This document shows, piece by piece, positions 46,701-54,969 of a stretch of 64,000 nucleotides of DNA. The stretch is from Microbacterium hydrocarbonoxydans (GTDB lineage Bacteria; Actinomycetota; Actinomycetes; Actinomycetales; Microbacteriaceae): contig NZ_FNSQ01000005.1 in the NCBI RefSeq assembly GCF_900105205.1, positions 2,170,001-2,234,000 of the forward strand, in the 5' to 3' direction. Within the stretch, counting starts at the first letter, position 1. Every line of letters begins with the position of its first letter. The notes beneath the pieces were generated by a model that saw only the letters and a program-made list of their open reading frames with translations, made no database searches and had not been told where the DNA came from. A program made the position numbers and the translations under genes.

Positions 46701-47198
46701 CTACCAGCCCATCGAACCGGGGACGCCCTTGAACGGCCCGGCGACCGACGACGTGACCCAGCCGCCGTAGAACCCGCCGGGCTGCGGAACGACGACCTCA
46801 TCGCCGACAGTGCACTCGTCCATCGGCCCTGCGTACACCGCCACTCGGTCGGCCAGCATCTCGAATCCCAGTGACGGCTGGGGGTAGTTCCATGCCGCTC
46901 CGGCGGCGACGATCCCCCCGCCTCGTACGTCGAGGTACCGTGCGGCGCCCTTGAACTCGCAGAACGACGAACCTGGCGCATCCGAGAGCGCTCCGTCGAC
47001 GAAGTCCGCGATCGGAAGGTAGTACACCGGAGGATGACTCGTCTCGAGCACCCGCACCGCGTCCGTGGTGTCAGCGACGATCTCTCCGCCGAGACGGATG
47101 GTGAGGCGTTCGGGCACCCGCTCGACCCTCGGCGGCCGTGGGTAGTCCCAGACGGATTCCTGGCCGGCAGCGGGAACTTCGGGGGCAGGTCTGCGCAT
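46701..47198 (-). CDS. DUF427 domain protein
   Basis: The 165-residue protein has the DUF427 core: YYLPIADF, SSFCEFKGAARYLDV, AAWNYPQP and the closing VAVYAGPMD. The family has a small beta-barrel fold of unknown role. TACAGT stands 6 nt before the ATG (leaderless). Divergent from the Lon-N-domain gene. Confidence 0.88.
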   Translation of the reverse strand: MRRPAPEVPAAGQESVWDYPRPPRVERVPERLTIRLGGEIVADTTDAVRVLETSHPPVYYLPIADFVDGALSDAPGSSFCEFKGAARYLDVRGGGIVAAGAAWNYPQPSLGFEMLADRVAVYAGPMDECTVGDEVVVPQPGGFYGGWVTSSVAGPFKGVPGSMGW

Positions 47199-47234
47199 CT
47201 GTTCACTGTACGTCGCGCGGTGTTGACTGGGGTC

Positions 47235-47828
47235 ATGACCGCAACTCCGATGTTCCCGCTCGGTTCGGTGCTGTTCCCGTACACTCCACTGCTGCTGCGC
47301 GTCTTCGAGCCCCGCTACCTCACGATGATCGGGCGTCTCCTCGACGAGGACGACCCGGAGTTCGGCGTCGTGCTCATCGAGCGCGGTCACGAGGTCGGAG
47401 GCGGCGACCGGCGCAGTGGAGTCGGGGCGATGGCGCGTCTCGTGAGCGTGTCTCCCGACGCCGAGGTGCTGCACATCGTCGCGGTCGGCACGTCGCGCTT
47501 CACCATCGACGAGTGGGTCGACGATGCGCCCTATCCCCGCGCCGAGGCCACCCCGCTCCCCGATCTGACCTGGAACGAGGCGCTCAGCCCGCTGCGTACC
47601 GAGGCGGAGGCGATCGTCCGGCGCGTCCTCGCGCGTGCGGACTCCCCGTGGGACGCCGACACTGAGCTGTCCGACGATCCGCTCGCCGCTGCGTGGCAGC
47701 TCGCCGCGATCGCACCGCTCGGCGAGTACGACCGCTACACGCTCCTGCGGTCGACCAGCGTCGGCGCCCTGCTCGGCCAGGTCATCGACCTCACTCTCGA
47801 GGCCGAGTCCCTGTGGTCGGCAGGCTGA
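47235..47828 (+). CDS. Lon N-terminal (LON substrate-binding) domain protein
   Basis: The 197-residue protein begins MTATPMFPLGSVLFPYTPL, then RVFEPRYLTMI, EFGVVLIERG and IVAVGTSRF, the stand-alone Lon substrate-binding domain without protease. TTGACT lies 6 nt before the ATG, an unusual leaderless-like arrangement. Its role may be substrate binding or adaptor-like; unknown. Confidence 0.87.
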   Translation: MTATPMFPLGSVLFPYTPLLLRVFEPRYLTMIGRLLDEDDPEFGVVLIERGHEVGGGDRRSGVGAMARLVSVSPDAEVLHIVAVGTSRFTIDEWVDDAPYPRAEATPLPDLTWNEALSPLRTEAEAIVRRVLARADSPWDADTELSDDPLAAAWQLAAIAPLGEYDRYTLLRSTSVGALLGQVIDLTLEAESLWSAG

Positions 47829-47856
47829 TGTCAGTCGACTGAGAGCGCGCCGGCCT

Positions 47857-48861
47857 TCACTCGACCGTCGGACCGACCCGCTGTGCGCGCTTCTCCCGCG
47901 ACGACGCGATCAGGCTCGCGATCGTCGCGACGCCCATCGACACGACGATGACGCCGAGCGACACCATGTTGTCGATGTCCGGCACCCACTCGACGTGCTG
48001 GCCGCCGTTGATGAACGGCAGCTCGTTCTCGTGCAGGGCGTGCAGGATCAGCTTCACACCGATGAAGCCGAGGATCACCGCGATGCCGTAGTGGAGGTAG
48101 CGGAGGCGATCGAGCAGGTCGCCGAGCAGGAAGTACAGCTGGCGGAGACCCATCAGCGCGAAGATGTTCGCGGCGAACACGAGGAATCCGTTGGTGGTGA
48201 TCTCGAAGATCGCGGGGATCGAGTCGATCGCGAAGATCAGGTCGGTGACGCCGATCGTGATGAACACGATCACCATGGGCGTCCACATGCGCTTGCCGTC
48301 GACGGTCGTGCGGAGCTTCGACCCGTCGTACTCCTCGCTGATGTCGATGCGACGACGGAGAAGTCGCACCACGAAGTTCTCGCGCTGCACCTCTCCCTCG
48401 TGATCGCCGTCCGGCATCGCCTGGCGGATCGCCGTCCAGATGAGGAAGGCTCCGAAGATGTAGAAGATCGGGGAGAAGTGCTCGACGATCGTGACGCCGA
48501 CGAGGATGAAGGCGCCGCGGAGGATCAGGGCGATGATGATGCCGACCATGAGCACCTGCTGCTGCAGCCGCCGGGGCACAGCGAACTGAGCCATGATCAG
48601 CACGAAGACGAACAGGTTGTCGATCGAGAGGCTGTACTCGAGCGCCCATCCTGTGATGAAGTCGCCCGCGTTGCGCCAGCCGGCCACGTTCCCCAGGAGG
48701 ACCGCGAAGAGCAGGGCGAGCCCCACGTAGAACACGACCCAGAGCGTGGACTCCTTCGTGGACGGGATGTGCGGGCGGAGGCGGATGAGCAGCAGGTCGC
48801 CGATCAGGATGATCGTGAGGACGACCATCGAGGTGATCTCGAACCAGACAGGGATTTCCAA
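47857..48861 (-). CDS. TerC-family integral membrane protein, probable manganese exporter
   Basis: The start is TTG 48861 (MEIPVWFEITSMVVLTIIL) with AAAGG 12 nt upstream; 334 residues with about nine membrane helices. Family motifs: LEYSLSIDNLFVFVLI, with the metal-binding Asp of SIDN, and DLIFAIDSIPAIF with its second Asp. TerC proteins export or load Mn2+ and in Gram-positives assist secreted metalloenzymes. A candidate manganese riboswitch precedes the gene. Confidence 0.9.
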   Translation of the reverse strand: MEIPVWFEITSMVVLTIILIGDLLLIRLRPHIPSTKESTLWVVFYVGLALLFAVLLGNVAGWRNAGDFITGWALEYSLSIDNLFVFVLIMAQFAVPRRLQQQVLMVGIIIALILRGAFILVGVTIVEHFSPIFYIFGAFLIWTAIRQAMPDGDHEGEVQRENFVVRLLRRRIDISEEYDGSKLRTTVDGKRMWTPMVIVFITIGVTDLIFAIDSIPAIFEITTNGFLVFAANIFALMGLRQLYFLLGDLLDRLRYLHYGIAVILGFIGVKLILHALHENELPFINGGQHVEWVPDIDNMVSLGVIVVSMGVATIASLIASSREKRAQRVGPTVE

Positions 48862-48869
48862 GGGTGCAC

Positions 48870-49000
48870 TGCACCTTTCGGGAGGGGTCGGAAGAACGCC
48901 GAAAGTCTCTCCCACGCACTGAGTGCGCCGCACGACCGGAGCAGCGATGTCGATGCTCGTGATGACGGTGGATGCGCTTGCGGGATACTCCCTCTCGCGA
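48870..49000 (-). promoter_or_regulatory. Candidate yybP-ykoY (manganese) riboswitch upstream of terC
   Basis: The 5' end reads GGGAGTATCCCGCAAGC (GGGAGTA at 48992-48986), with CCGTCATCAC in the middle and GTGGGAGAGACTTTCGG (48915-48899) at the 3' side. These match the GGGAGUA, CGUCAUC and GAGAC blocks I associate with actinobacterial yybP-ykoY elements. The last block, CTTTCGG (48905-48899), is exactly complementary to CCGAAAG (48881-48875), which contains the terC ribosome-binding site, giving a translational on/off switch. A TAGAAT -10 (49011-49006) starts transcription just upstream. Confidence 0.65.
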
Positions 49001-49141
49001 CACCGATTCTAGCGGAGCCGAGCCGCCGCGGTCGTCATCCGGCGAACGCCGACGACGGCGCAGGCTCAGACGACGCACTGATCTGAGACGATGGGGCATC
49101 CCTCGACACTTCCCAGGTGAGAGACACCGAACGGAATCAGG

Positions 49142-49699
49142 ATGGCCGTGCAGACGAGTGATCAGAGATGGGCGGCTCAGGCCGCGGCCGGTGACCAGAG
49201 CGCCTTCAGGGAGCTCTACCGGGCGCACGTGCGCCCGGTCTACTGGATCGCCCACGGCATCCTCGGCTCGGCCGCGGATGCTGAGGACGTGACCCAGGAG
49301 ACGTTCGTCACCGCGTGGCGGAAGCTGACCGGGTTCGAACTGCAGGGCGAGTCGATCCTGCCCTGGCTCGCGACGATCTGCCGTTTCCAGGCCGCGAATC
49401 GCCTGCGTCAGCGTCGGCGGGATCTGGCACACACGACGGATGCCGCAGAGGAGACCCTCGCCTCGACGATCAGCGTCGAGGAGCAGGTCATCACCGAGGC
49501 CCTGGCAGCGCGGATCGCTGAGGAGGTGGGCACGCTCAGCGAACTCGATCAGGAAATCTTCCGCCTGTGCGCCGCCGAGGGCTATGCCTATCAGGCGGCC
49601 GCCGACGAGCTCGGCGTGAGTCACGCGATCGTCCGGAACCGTCTCTCCCGAGTGCGCACCCGACTGCGCGGTGCCGTGAAGGAAGCGAGCGAGACATGA
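49142..49699 (+). CDS. ECF-type RNA polymerase sigma factor
   Basis: The 185-residue protein has region 2 (AFRELYRAHVRPVYWIAHG, then AEDVTQETFVTAWRKL) and region 4 (LSELDQEIFRLCAAEG, DELGVSHAIVRNRLSRVRTRLR). It is short and has no extra domain. The stop overlaps the next gene's start (ATGA), the standard sigma/anti-sigma arrangement. Confidence 0.9.
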   Translation: MAVQTSDQRWAAQAAAGDQSAFRELYRAHVRPVYWIAHGILGSAADAEDVTQETFVTAWRKLTGFELQGESILPWLATICRFQAANRLRQRRRDLAHTTDAAEETLASTISVEEQVITEALAARIAEEVGTLSELDQEIFRLCAAEGYAYQAAADELGVSHAIVRNRLSRVRTRLRGAVKEASET

Positions 49700-50805
49700 A
49701 CGATCACAGCACGACAGACGACCTTCCCGAACTCTCCGACGCCGCGGTGTCGCGCATCGAGAGCGCGGTGTTCGCCGAGATCGACGCCGAGCGTCCACGC
49801 CCCGCGCCGGTCGCGGGGACCGCGCGCTCGCGCCGCCGCCGGTGGCTCACCGGGGCAGGGATCGCCGCGGCGTTCGTCGTCGGGGTGCTCGTGACACCGC
49901 CGATCCTCACCGCGGTCGACGGCGGCGGCGCGATGAGCACGGCCGAGAGCGGAGGCATGCCGGCGAATGGAGTCGCTCAGGACTCCGGTGGCGGGTCGGC
50001 GGACCAGAGCGCACCGGGGGCGATCACCGATTCCACGGAATCCGGAGCTGTCGCGGGCGACGTGGGCGACAGCGAGCGCGAGATCATCGCGACGGCAGCA
50101 GCCACCGTGCAGGTCGAGGACATCTCCGATGCCGCGTCCGAGATCGGCGCGCTCGCGGCCGCACATGACGGCTACGTCGAGAGCACCGAGATCGGCAAGG
50201 ACCTCGCGGTCGACGACACGTCGGCACCCGCTCCCTCGAACTCCGGTTACGGCTGGATCAGCATCCGGGTGCCGTCGGCCGACCTCACCGAGGTCATCGA
50301 CCGACTCTCCGACACGGGTGAGGTGCTCTCCTCGTCCGTGTCCCAGCAGGACGTCACGTCGACGGCGATCGATCTGCGCGCCAGGGTCGAGGCGACGAAG
50401 GCATCCGTCACGCGACTCACGGAGCTGATGTCGCAGACCGGCACCGTCGCGGAGCTCATCGAGGCGGAGGTCGCCCTCACCGATCGCCAGGCCCAGCTCG
50501 AGTCGTACGAGCAGCAGCTCGCGGCCCTCGAAGACCAGGTGGCGATGTCGAGCCTGCGGGTCGAGCTGACGCGTGCTGCGGCACCGAGCAGTGCCGACCC
50601 CGCGGGCTTCGGCGATGGACTGCTCGCGGGGTGGAACGGGCTCGTGGTGTCGCTGAACGCCGTGGTCATCGCGGTCGGATTCCTGCTGCCCTGGATCGTG
50701 CTGGCGGGGGTGGTCCTGCTCGTGGTGTGGACGATCCGTCGGTCACGGCGCATGCGCCGCGCGCGGTCGCAGCGTGTGACGACGGAGACCGCGGCGAACG
50801 ACTGA
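49696..50805 (+). CDS. DUF4349 membrane protein, likely partner of the ECF sigma factor
   Basis: The 369-residue protein has a 50-residue acidic then basic cytoplasmic N-terminus (a possible sigma-binding segment), a first membrane helix (about residues 54-74), a Gly/Ser-rich extracellular linker, a DUF4349 domain with coiled-coil (RARVEATKASVTRLTELM...AELIEAEVALT split) and a second membrane helix near residues 325-350 followed by a basic tail. An anti-sigma role is inferred from position. Confidence 0.8.
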   Translation: MNDHSTTDDLPELSDAAVSRIESAVFAEIDAERPRPAPVAGTARSRRRRWLTGAGIAAAFVVGVLVTPPILTAVDGGGAMSTAESGGMPANGVAQDSGGGSADQSAPGAITDSTESGAVAGDVGDSEREIIATAAATVQVEDISDAASEIGALAAAHDGYVESTEIGKDLAVDDTSAPAPSNSGYGWISIRVPSADLTEVIDRLSDTGEVLSSSVSQQDVTSTAIDLRARVEATKASVTRLTELMSQTGTVAELIEAEVALTDRQAQLESYEQQLAALEDQVAMSSLRVELTRAAAPSSADPAGFGDGLLAGWNGLVVSLNAVVIAVGFLLPWIVLAGVVLLVVWTIRRSRRMRRARSQRVTTETAAND

Positions 50806-50824
50806 TCGGCCGACCAGCGACGTG

Positions 50825-50846
50825 CTGCCCATCAGGTGGTGGGCAG
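50825..50846 (+). terminator. Possible terminator after the sigma/DUF4349 unit
   Basis: CTGCCCA (50825-50831) and TGGGCAG (50840-50846) form a 7-bp stem with an 8-nt loop 20 nt after the stop codon, followed by a T-rich TACTTCGTTGTGTTT. Moderate strength. Confidence 0.5.
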
Positions 50847-50870
50847 TACTTCGTTGTGTTTCCGGGGTAT

Positions 50871-50884
50871 ACAAGAAGTCTTGT
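50871..50884. promoter_or_regulatory. Inverted-repeat operator upstream of the ArsR-type gene
   Basis: ACAAGA-AG-TCTTGT is a perfect 6-2-6 palindrome whose right arm covers the expected -35 of the promoter (-10 TACGGT at 50904-50909, 7 nt before the ATG). This position fits autorepression by the gene product. Confidence 0.65.
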
Positions 50885-50916
50885 GGGACTCGGCGCACGA
50901 CCTTACGGTTGCTGCC

Positions 50917-51465
50917 ATGGAAGACATCTCGGTGATCACGGCCATCAGCCACCCGCTGCGCCGACGCATCTACGACCACCTGCTGCTGTACGGGACGACG
51001 CAGGTCACGGCGCTCGCCCGCGCACTGGAGAGTCAGGTCGGCAGCGTCAGTCACCATCTGCGGATGCTGGAGCGCGCCGGCCTCGTCCAGCGCGAGGCGG
51101 ATCCCGCCGGGGACCGCCGCACGAGCTGGTGGCGCATCGCCCGGCGCGGGCTCACCTGGTCGGTGGACGACTTCTCGGACTCCCCCGCTGACGCGATGCT
51201 GGCCAGAGAAGCGCAGCGCCAGGGCATCCGGATGCAGATCGAGCGGCTCCAGCGCTGGCAGCGGCGCCACGACGACCCCGCCTTCGCCGAGTACGACGCC
51301 TCGAACACCGAGACGATGGCCTGGGCGACCCCCGATGAGCTGCGCGACCTGTCCGCGCGGGTGCTCGCCGCACTGACGGACTGGCGCGACAGTGTCGATC
51401 TCGACGACGGGCAGGAGCGCACCCCGGTCTTCTTCTTCGCCCACGCGTTCCCGACTGCGCCATGA
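50917..51465 (+). CDS. ArsR/HTH_20-type transcriptional regulator
   Basis: The 182-residue protein has an N-terminal winged helix (ISHPLRRRIYDHLLLYG, TALARALESQVGSVSHHLRMLERAGLV) and a helical C-terminus of unknown ligand specificity; metal-binding cysteines of classical ArsR are absent. The stop overlaps the MFS gene (ATGA). It probably represses itself and the exporter. Confidence 0.88.
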   Translation: MEDISVITAISHPLRRRIYDHLLLYGTTQVTALARALESQVGSVSHHLRMLERAGLVQREADPAGDRRTSWWRIARRGLTWSVDDFSDSPADAMLAREAQRQGIRMQIERLQRWQRRHDDPAFAEYDASNTETMAWATPDELRDLSARVLAALTDWRDSVDLDDGQERTPVFFFAHAFPTAP

Positions 51466-52700
51466 ACATCACGCACGAATCTGTGCTGGTCGAGGAGCCT
51501 CCGCCCTTCCGACGTGACCGCCGTGTGCATGCCTGGATCGCGGTCAAGGCGGCATCGGACGCAGGCGATGCCGTGTGGACGATCGCGCTGGCCTGGACCG
51601 CGGTGCAGATCGCCACTCCCGCCGTCGCAGGACTCGTCGTCGCCGCCGGCACTGTGCCTCGCGCCGTGGTGCTGCTGTTCGGCGGCGTGATCGCCGACCG
51701 CTCGGACGCACGCCGAGTGATGATGCTCTTCACGATCCTCCGCGTCGGCGTTCTCGGGGCGGTCTCGCTCTGGGTGCTCGCGACGCCTCCCACCCTTGCG
51801 TTGCTCCTCTTCGCCGCGATCGCCTTCGGTGTCTGCGATGCGTTCTACGAGCCCTCCGCCGGCACGGTCGCCAGGCAGCTCGTCCGCACGAGCGACCTGC
51901 CCTCATACGGTGCGCTGGCGCAGACGGCGTCTCGCCTGGGCACCATGATGGGAGCCGCACTCGGCGGCGTCCTCGTCGCAGTCACCGGGATCGCCGGGAG
52001 CGCAGCCGTCAATGCCGTGACGTTCACCATCGTGTTCGCCTTCGTCGCGCTCTGGCTCCGACCGCGGTTCCTGCTCCGTCGCGCGGACCGTGAGTCCACC
52101 CTCCGCGGCATCGCACGCGGCTTCGGGCACCTGCGGACCCACCCCACGACGCGCACCCTGGTCCTCGCCCTGTCCGGCCTCAACCTCGCCGTCGGACCCG
52201 CCGTCGGCATCGGGCTCGTCCTGCGCGCTCAGGACGAGGGCTGGGGTGCGCCCGCCGTCGGACTGTTCGAGGCGCTGCTCGGGGCAGGAGCGGCGCTCGG
52301 CGCCGTGTCCGTGGCCCGATGGCGGCCCCGCCTCGAGGCGCGAGCGGGCTTCGGGGCCTTGGTCGTGCAGGGGGCGGGAATCGCCGCGCTCGGCTGGGGA
52401 CCGGTGTGGACGGTGGCGGCTTCCGCGTTCGTCATCGGCGTCACCGCCGGCTACGCCTCCGTGCTTCTCAGTGCGATCTTCTCGGCGACGGTCGACACGG
52501 CGTTCCTCGGCCGGATGGGGTCGATCACGCGTCTCGGGGACGACTGCCTGATGCCCCTCGCGATGGCGGGGTTCGGGATGCTCGCCTCGGCGACCGCCGT
52601 GTGGGTGCCCTTCGCCGTCTTCGGTACCGCCATGATGGCGCTGATGATCGTGCCGCTGAGCAGTCCGGAGTTCCGGCGTCTGAGCCTGGCTCGCCGCTAG
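51462..52700 (+). CDS. MFS transporter (MFS_3/EntS-like exporter)
   Basis: The 412-residue protein has 12 predicted membrane helices, with the motif-A-like GGVIADRSDARRVMM between helices 2 and 3 and FEALLGAGAALGAV in the second half. It is coupled to the ArsR-type regulator, an arrangement typical of drug or siderophore exporters; the substrate is unknown. Confidence 0.85.
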   Translation: MNITHESVLVEEPPPFRRDRRVHAWIAVKAASDAGDAVWTIALAWTAVQIATPAVAGLVVAAGTVPRAVVLLFGGVIADRSDARRVMMLFTILRVGVLGAVSLWVLATPPTLALLLFAAIAFGVCDAFYEPSAGTVARQLVRTSDLPSYGALAQTASRLGTMMGAALGGVLVAVTGIAGSAAVNAVTFTIVFAFVALWLRPRFLLRRADRESTLRGIARGFGHLRTHPTTRTLVLALSGLNLAVGPAVGIGLVLRAQDEGWGAPAVGLFEALLGAGAALGAVSVARWRPRLEARAGFGALVVQGAGIAALGWGPVWTVAASAFVIGVTAGYASVLLSAIFSATVDTAFLGRMGSITRLGDDCLMPLAMAGFGMLASATAVWVPFAVFGTAMMALMIVPLSSPEFRRLSLARR

Positions 52701-52710
52701 AGTCGTCGGC

Positions 52711-54033
52711 ATGAGCAGCGCTGCCACCAGTTCCCCGTCCCGCGTGGTCCCGGTCGACCGCGACCTGACGCTCGATCTGGCGAGGGTGTCGTGCGTGATC
52801 CTCGTCGTCTTCGTGCACATCCTCTTCACGGGTGTCGGTCGCGCCGCAGACGGCTCGCTCCTGATCGAGCGCACCGTGGAGGCGCAGACGTGGTTCACCG
52901 CGGCATCCTGGATCGCCAACATCATGCCGCTCTTCTTCGTCGTCGGCGGGTACGCCGCCCGTGCAGGGTGGCGATCGGCCGTCGCGAGGGGCGACTCCGC
53001 AGACGACTTCGTGCGGGTCCGTCTCGTGCGGCTGGCTCGTCCGGCTCTCCCCCTCTTCGCCTTCCTCGCGATCGCTCTCGGCGCCACCCGCCTGATCGGC
53101 GTCGATCCTGCGCTCGTCGACACCGTGGCCATCGGGGTCGGCTCGCCGCTCTGGTTCCTCGCGGCCTACATGATCGTGCAGGCGCTGGCGCCCGCGATGA
53201 TGCGCTGGCACGAGCGGTTCGGCGGGCGGGTCCTGCTGGTGCTGCTGGGCGGTGCGGTGGCGGTCGACTTCCTGCGGTTCACGGTCATCGGCGGGATGCT
53301 CGACATCCAGCCCGTCGTCGGCACGGGGTACGGACTCGGCCAGGAGCTCTTCGGCATCCCCAACATCGTCTTCGTGTGGCTGTTCGCTCAGCAGCTCGGG
53401 TTCTTCCTCTACGACGGCTGGTTCGCAACACGGCGCTGGTGGCAGCTCGGCCTGCTGATCGCCGCCGGCTACGCCGCGCTGTGGGGCCTGGTGTCGCTCG
53501 GCGGGTACTCCTGGAACATGCTCGGCAACCAATGGCCGCCGACGACCGCGATGGTGCTTCTCGCGGTGGTGCAGGCGGCGGGCCTCACGCTGCTGCACGC
53601 ACCGCTCACCCGGCTGATGCGGAGCAGGATCGCGCAGGGCACCGTCTTCCTGATCGGGTCCCGCCTGATGACCGTCTACCTATGGCACCTCCCGGTCATC
53701 ATGGTGCTCACGGGCATCCAGCTCGTCCTGCCGCTGCCGCTGCCCGCCCCGGGGAGCGCCGTGTGGTGGTGGACGCGACCGGTGTTCCTCGTCGTCGTCC
53801 TCGGCGTCGTCTGGCTGCTCTCGCTCTGGCTGGTCCGGTTCGAGAAGAGCCCGGCACTCGGGATCGCGCGTTTCTCCACGGGTGCCGCGACGACGGTCGC
53901 AGTCCTGCTCTTCGTCACGCCGGTCATCGCCATCACGGCGTACGGACTGGACTTCCCGCTCGCGGCGATCGCGCTGGCAGGCACGGCTGCCGCCGTCTGG
54001 CTGACCGGGTCCGTTCATCGAGCGCGCGTGTGA
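52711..54033 (+). CDS. Membrane acyltransferase, family 3 (OafA/NodX-like)
   Basis: The 440-residue protein has about ten membrane helices and the family's early RDLTLDLARVSCVILVVFVH with the active-site histidine, and ANIMPLFFVVGGYAAR. Such proteins acetylate cell-surface polysaccharides or lipids. TAGAGT (the TAG being the previous gene's stop) lies 7 nt before the ATG. Ends 34 nt before a strong terminator. Confidence 0.85.
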   Translation: MSSAATSSPSRVVPVDRDLTLDLARVSCVILVVFVHILFTGVGRAADGSLLIERTVEAQTWFTAASWIANIMPLFFVVGGYAARAGWRSAVARGDSADDFVRVRLVRLARPALPLFAFLAIALGATRLIGVDPALVDTVAIGVGSPLWFLAAYMIVQALAPAMMRWHERFGGRVLLVLLGGAVAVDFLRFTVIGGMLDIQPVVGTGYGLGQELFGIPNIVFVWLFAQQLGFFLYDGWFATRRWWQLGLLIAAGYAALWGLVSLGGYSWNMLGNQWPPTTAMVLLAVVQAAGLTLLHAPLTRLMRSRIAQGTVFLIGSRLMTVYLWHLPVIMVLTGIQLVLPLPLPAPGSAVWWWTRPVFLVVVLGVVWLLSLWLVRFEKSPALGIARFSTGAATTVAVLLFVTPVIAITAYGLDFPLAAIALAGTAAAVWLTGSVHRARV

Positions 54034-54066
54034 CGCGGCGGGATCCCACCTGTCTCGGGAACGACG

Positions 54067-54092
54067 AAGGCCCCCGGAGAACCGGGGGCCTT
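54067..54092. terminator. Bidirectional terminator between the acyltransferase and tRNA-Glu
   Basis: AAGGCCCCCGG and CCGGGGGCCTT form a perfect 11-bp stem with AGAA loop. It is followed by TTCG on the plus strand and TTCGTCGTT on the minus strand. It ends the acyltransferase and the minus-strand tRNA-Glu transcript. Confidence 0.85.
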
Positions 54093-54103
54093 CGCGTGTT
54101 GTG

Positions 54104-54176
54104 TGACCCCAGCGGGATTCGAACCCGCGTTACCGCCGTGAGAGGGCAGCGTACTAGGCCGCTATACGATGGGGCC
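54104..54176 (-). tRNA. tRNA-Glu (anticodon CUC)
   Basis: The minus strand folds as a cloverleaf of 73 nt: acceptor GGCCCCA/TGGGGTC, discriminator A, anticodon stem CTGCC/GGCGG with loop CTCTCAC (anticodon CTC), and T arm with GGTTCGAATCC. CCA is not encoded. Reads GAG codons, the main Glu codon in this genome. Confidence 0.96.
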
Positions 54177-54213
54177 GTCTGGGGGAACGTTTCCGTCCCG
54201 CGACAACTGTTCA

Positions 54214-54243
54214 AGTATGCCATGACGATTCTCACGTCGGCAA
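54214..54243 (-). promoter_or_regulatory. Predicted tRNA-Glu promoter
   Basis: TTGCCG (54243-54238), an 18-nt spacer and CATACT (54219-54214) on the minus strand, about 37 nt upstream of the mature tRNA 5' end. Confidence 0.55.
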
Positions 54244-54328
54244 ATCGAGCGGAGCAGTGCTCGATTCCCGGGCGTGGCGCGCCGCAGTGAGGTTTGCCAG
54301 CGGGGCCGCGAAGGAGTTGACTCGTGCC

Positions 54329-54967
54329 ATGCGAGTCACGAAGTTCGAACATGCCGCTCTGCGCATCCAGCAGGGCGAGGACGTCCTGCTGGTCGACCCG
54401 GGGTCGTTCACCGCGCCCCTCGACGATCTGTCCGGCCTCGTCGCCGTGGTGCTCACCCACGAGCACCCCGACCATTGGACGCCGGAGCACCTGGATCGGA
54501 TCCTGCGCGCGGCACCCGGAACGCCTGTCTACGGCCCGGCGGGAGTCGCTCGAGCCGCAGACGGGTACGAGATCTCCGTCGTCGCCCCCGGCGACGTCGT
54601 GACCGCTGGCGGATTCACCCTCCGCTTCTTCGGCGGCACCCACGAGGTCATCCACTCCTCGCTCCCGGTGATCGACAATGTGGGCCTCCTGGTGAACGAC
54701 GAGTTCTACTACCCCGGCGACTCCTACGCGGTCCCCGAGGGCGTCGAGGTCGGCACGCTCGCCGCTCCGCTCGGGGCCCCCTGGCTCAAGATCGGCGAGG
54801 CCATGGACTACGTCCTCGCGGTGAAGCCCCGCCGCGCCTTCGGCACTCACGACATGACGCTCTCGGTCGCGGGCAAGACCATGCACCGGCAGCGACTCCA
54901 GTGGGCGACCGAGCAGGGCGGCGGCGAGTTCGTCGTGCTGGAGCCCGGCGAGTCGCTCGACGTCTGA
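54329..54967 (+). CDS. MBL-fold metallo-hydrolase
   Basis: The 212-residue protein has the metal-binding HEHPDH (VVLTHEHPDHW), DSYAVPEG and the late histidine in FGTHDM. The UlaG-like layout (DVLLVDPGS, FFGGTHEVI) suggests a hydrolase or beta-lactamase-fold esterase of unknown substrate. TTGACT is 6 nt before the ATG, with AAGGAG 13 nt upstream. Confidence 0.85.
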   Translation: MRVTKFEHAALRIQQGEDVLLVDPGSFTAPLDDLSGLVAVVLTHEHPDHWTPEHLDRILRAAPGTPVYGPAGVARAADGYEISVVAPGDVVTAGGFTLRFFGGTHEVIHSSLPVIDNVGLLVNDEFYYPGDSYAVPEGVEVGTLAAPLGAPWLKIGEAMDYVLAVKPRRAFGTHDMTLSVAGKTMHRQRLQWATEQGGGEFVVLEPGESLDV

Positions 54968-54969
54968 GC

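Noticed and set aside
47831..49798. 655-codon minus-strand ORF over terC and the sigma factor
   Set aside because: Arg/Pro-rich shadow of terC in another frame; no family features.
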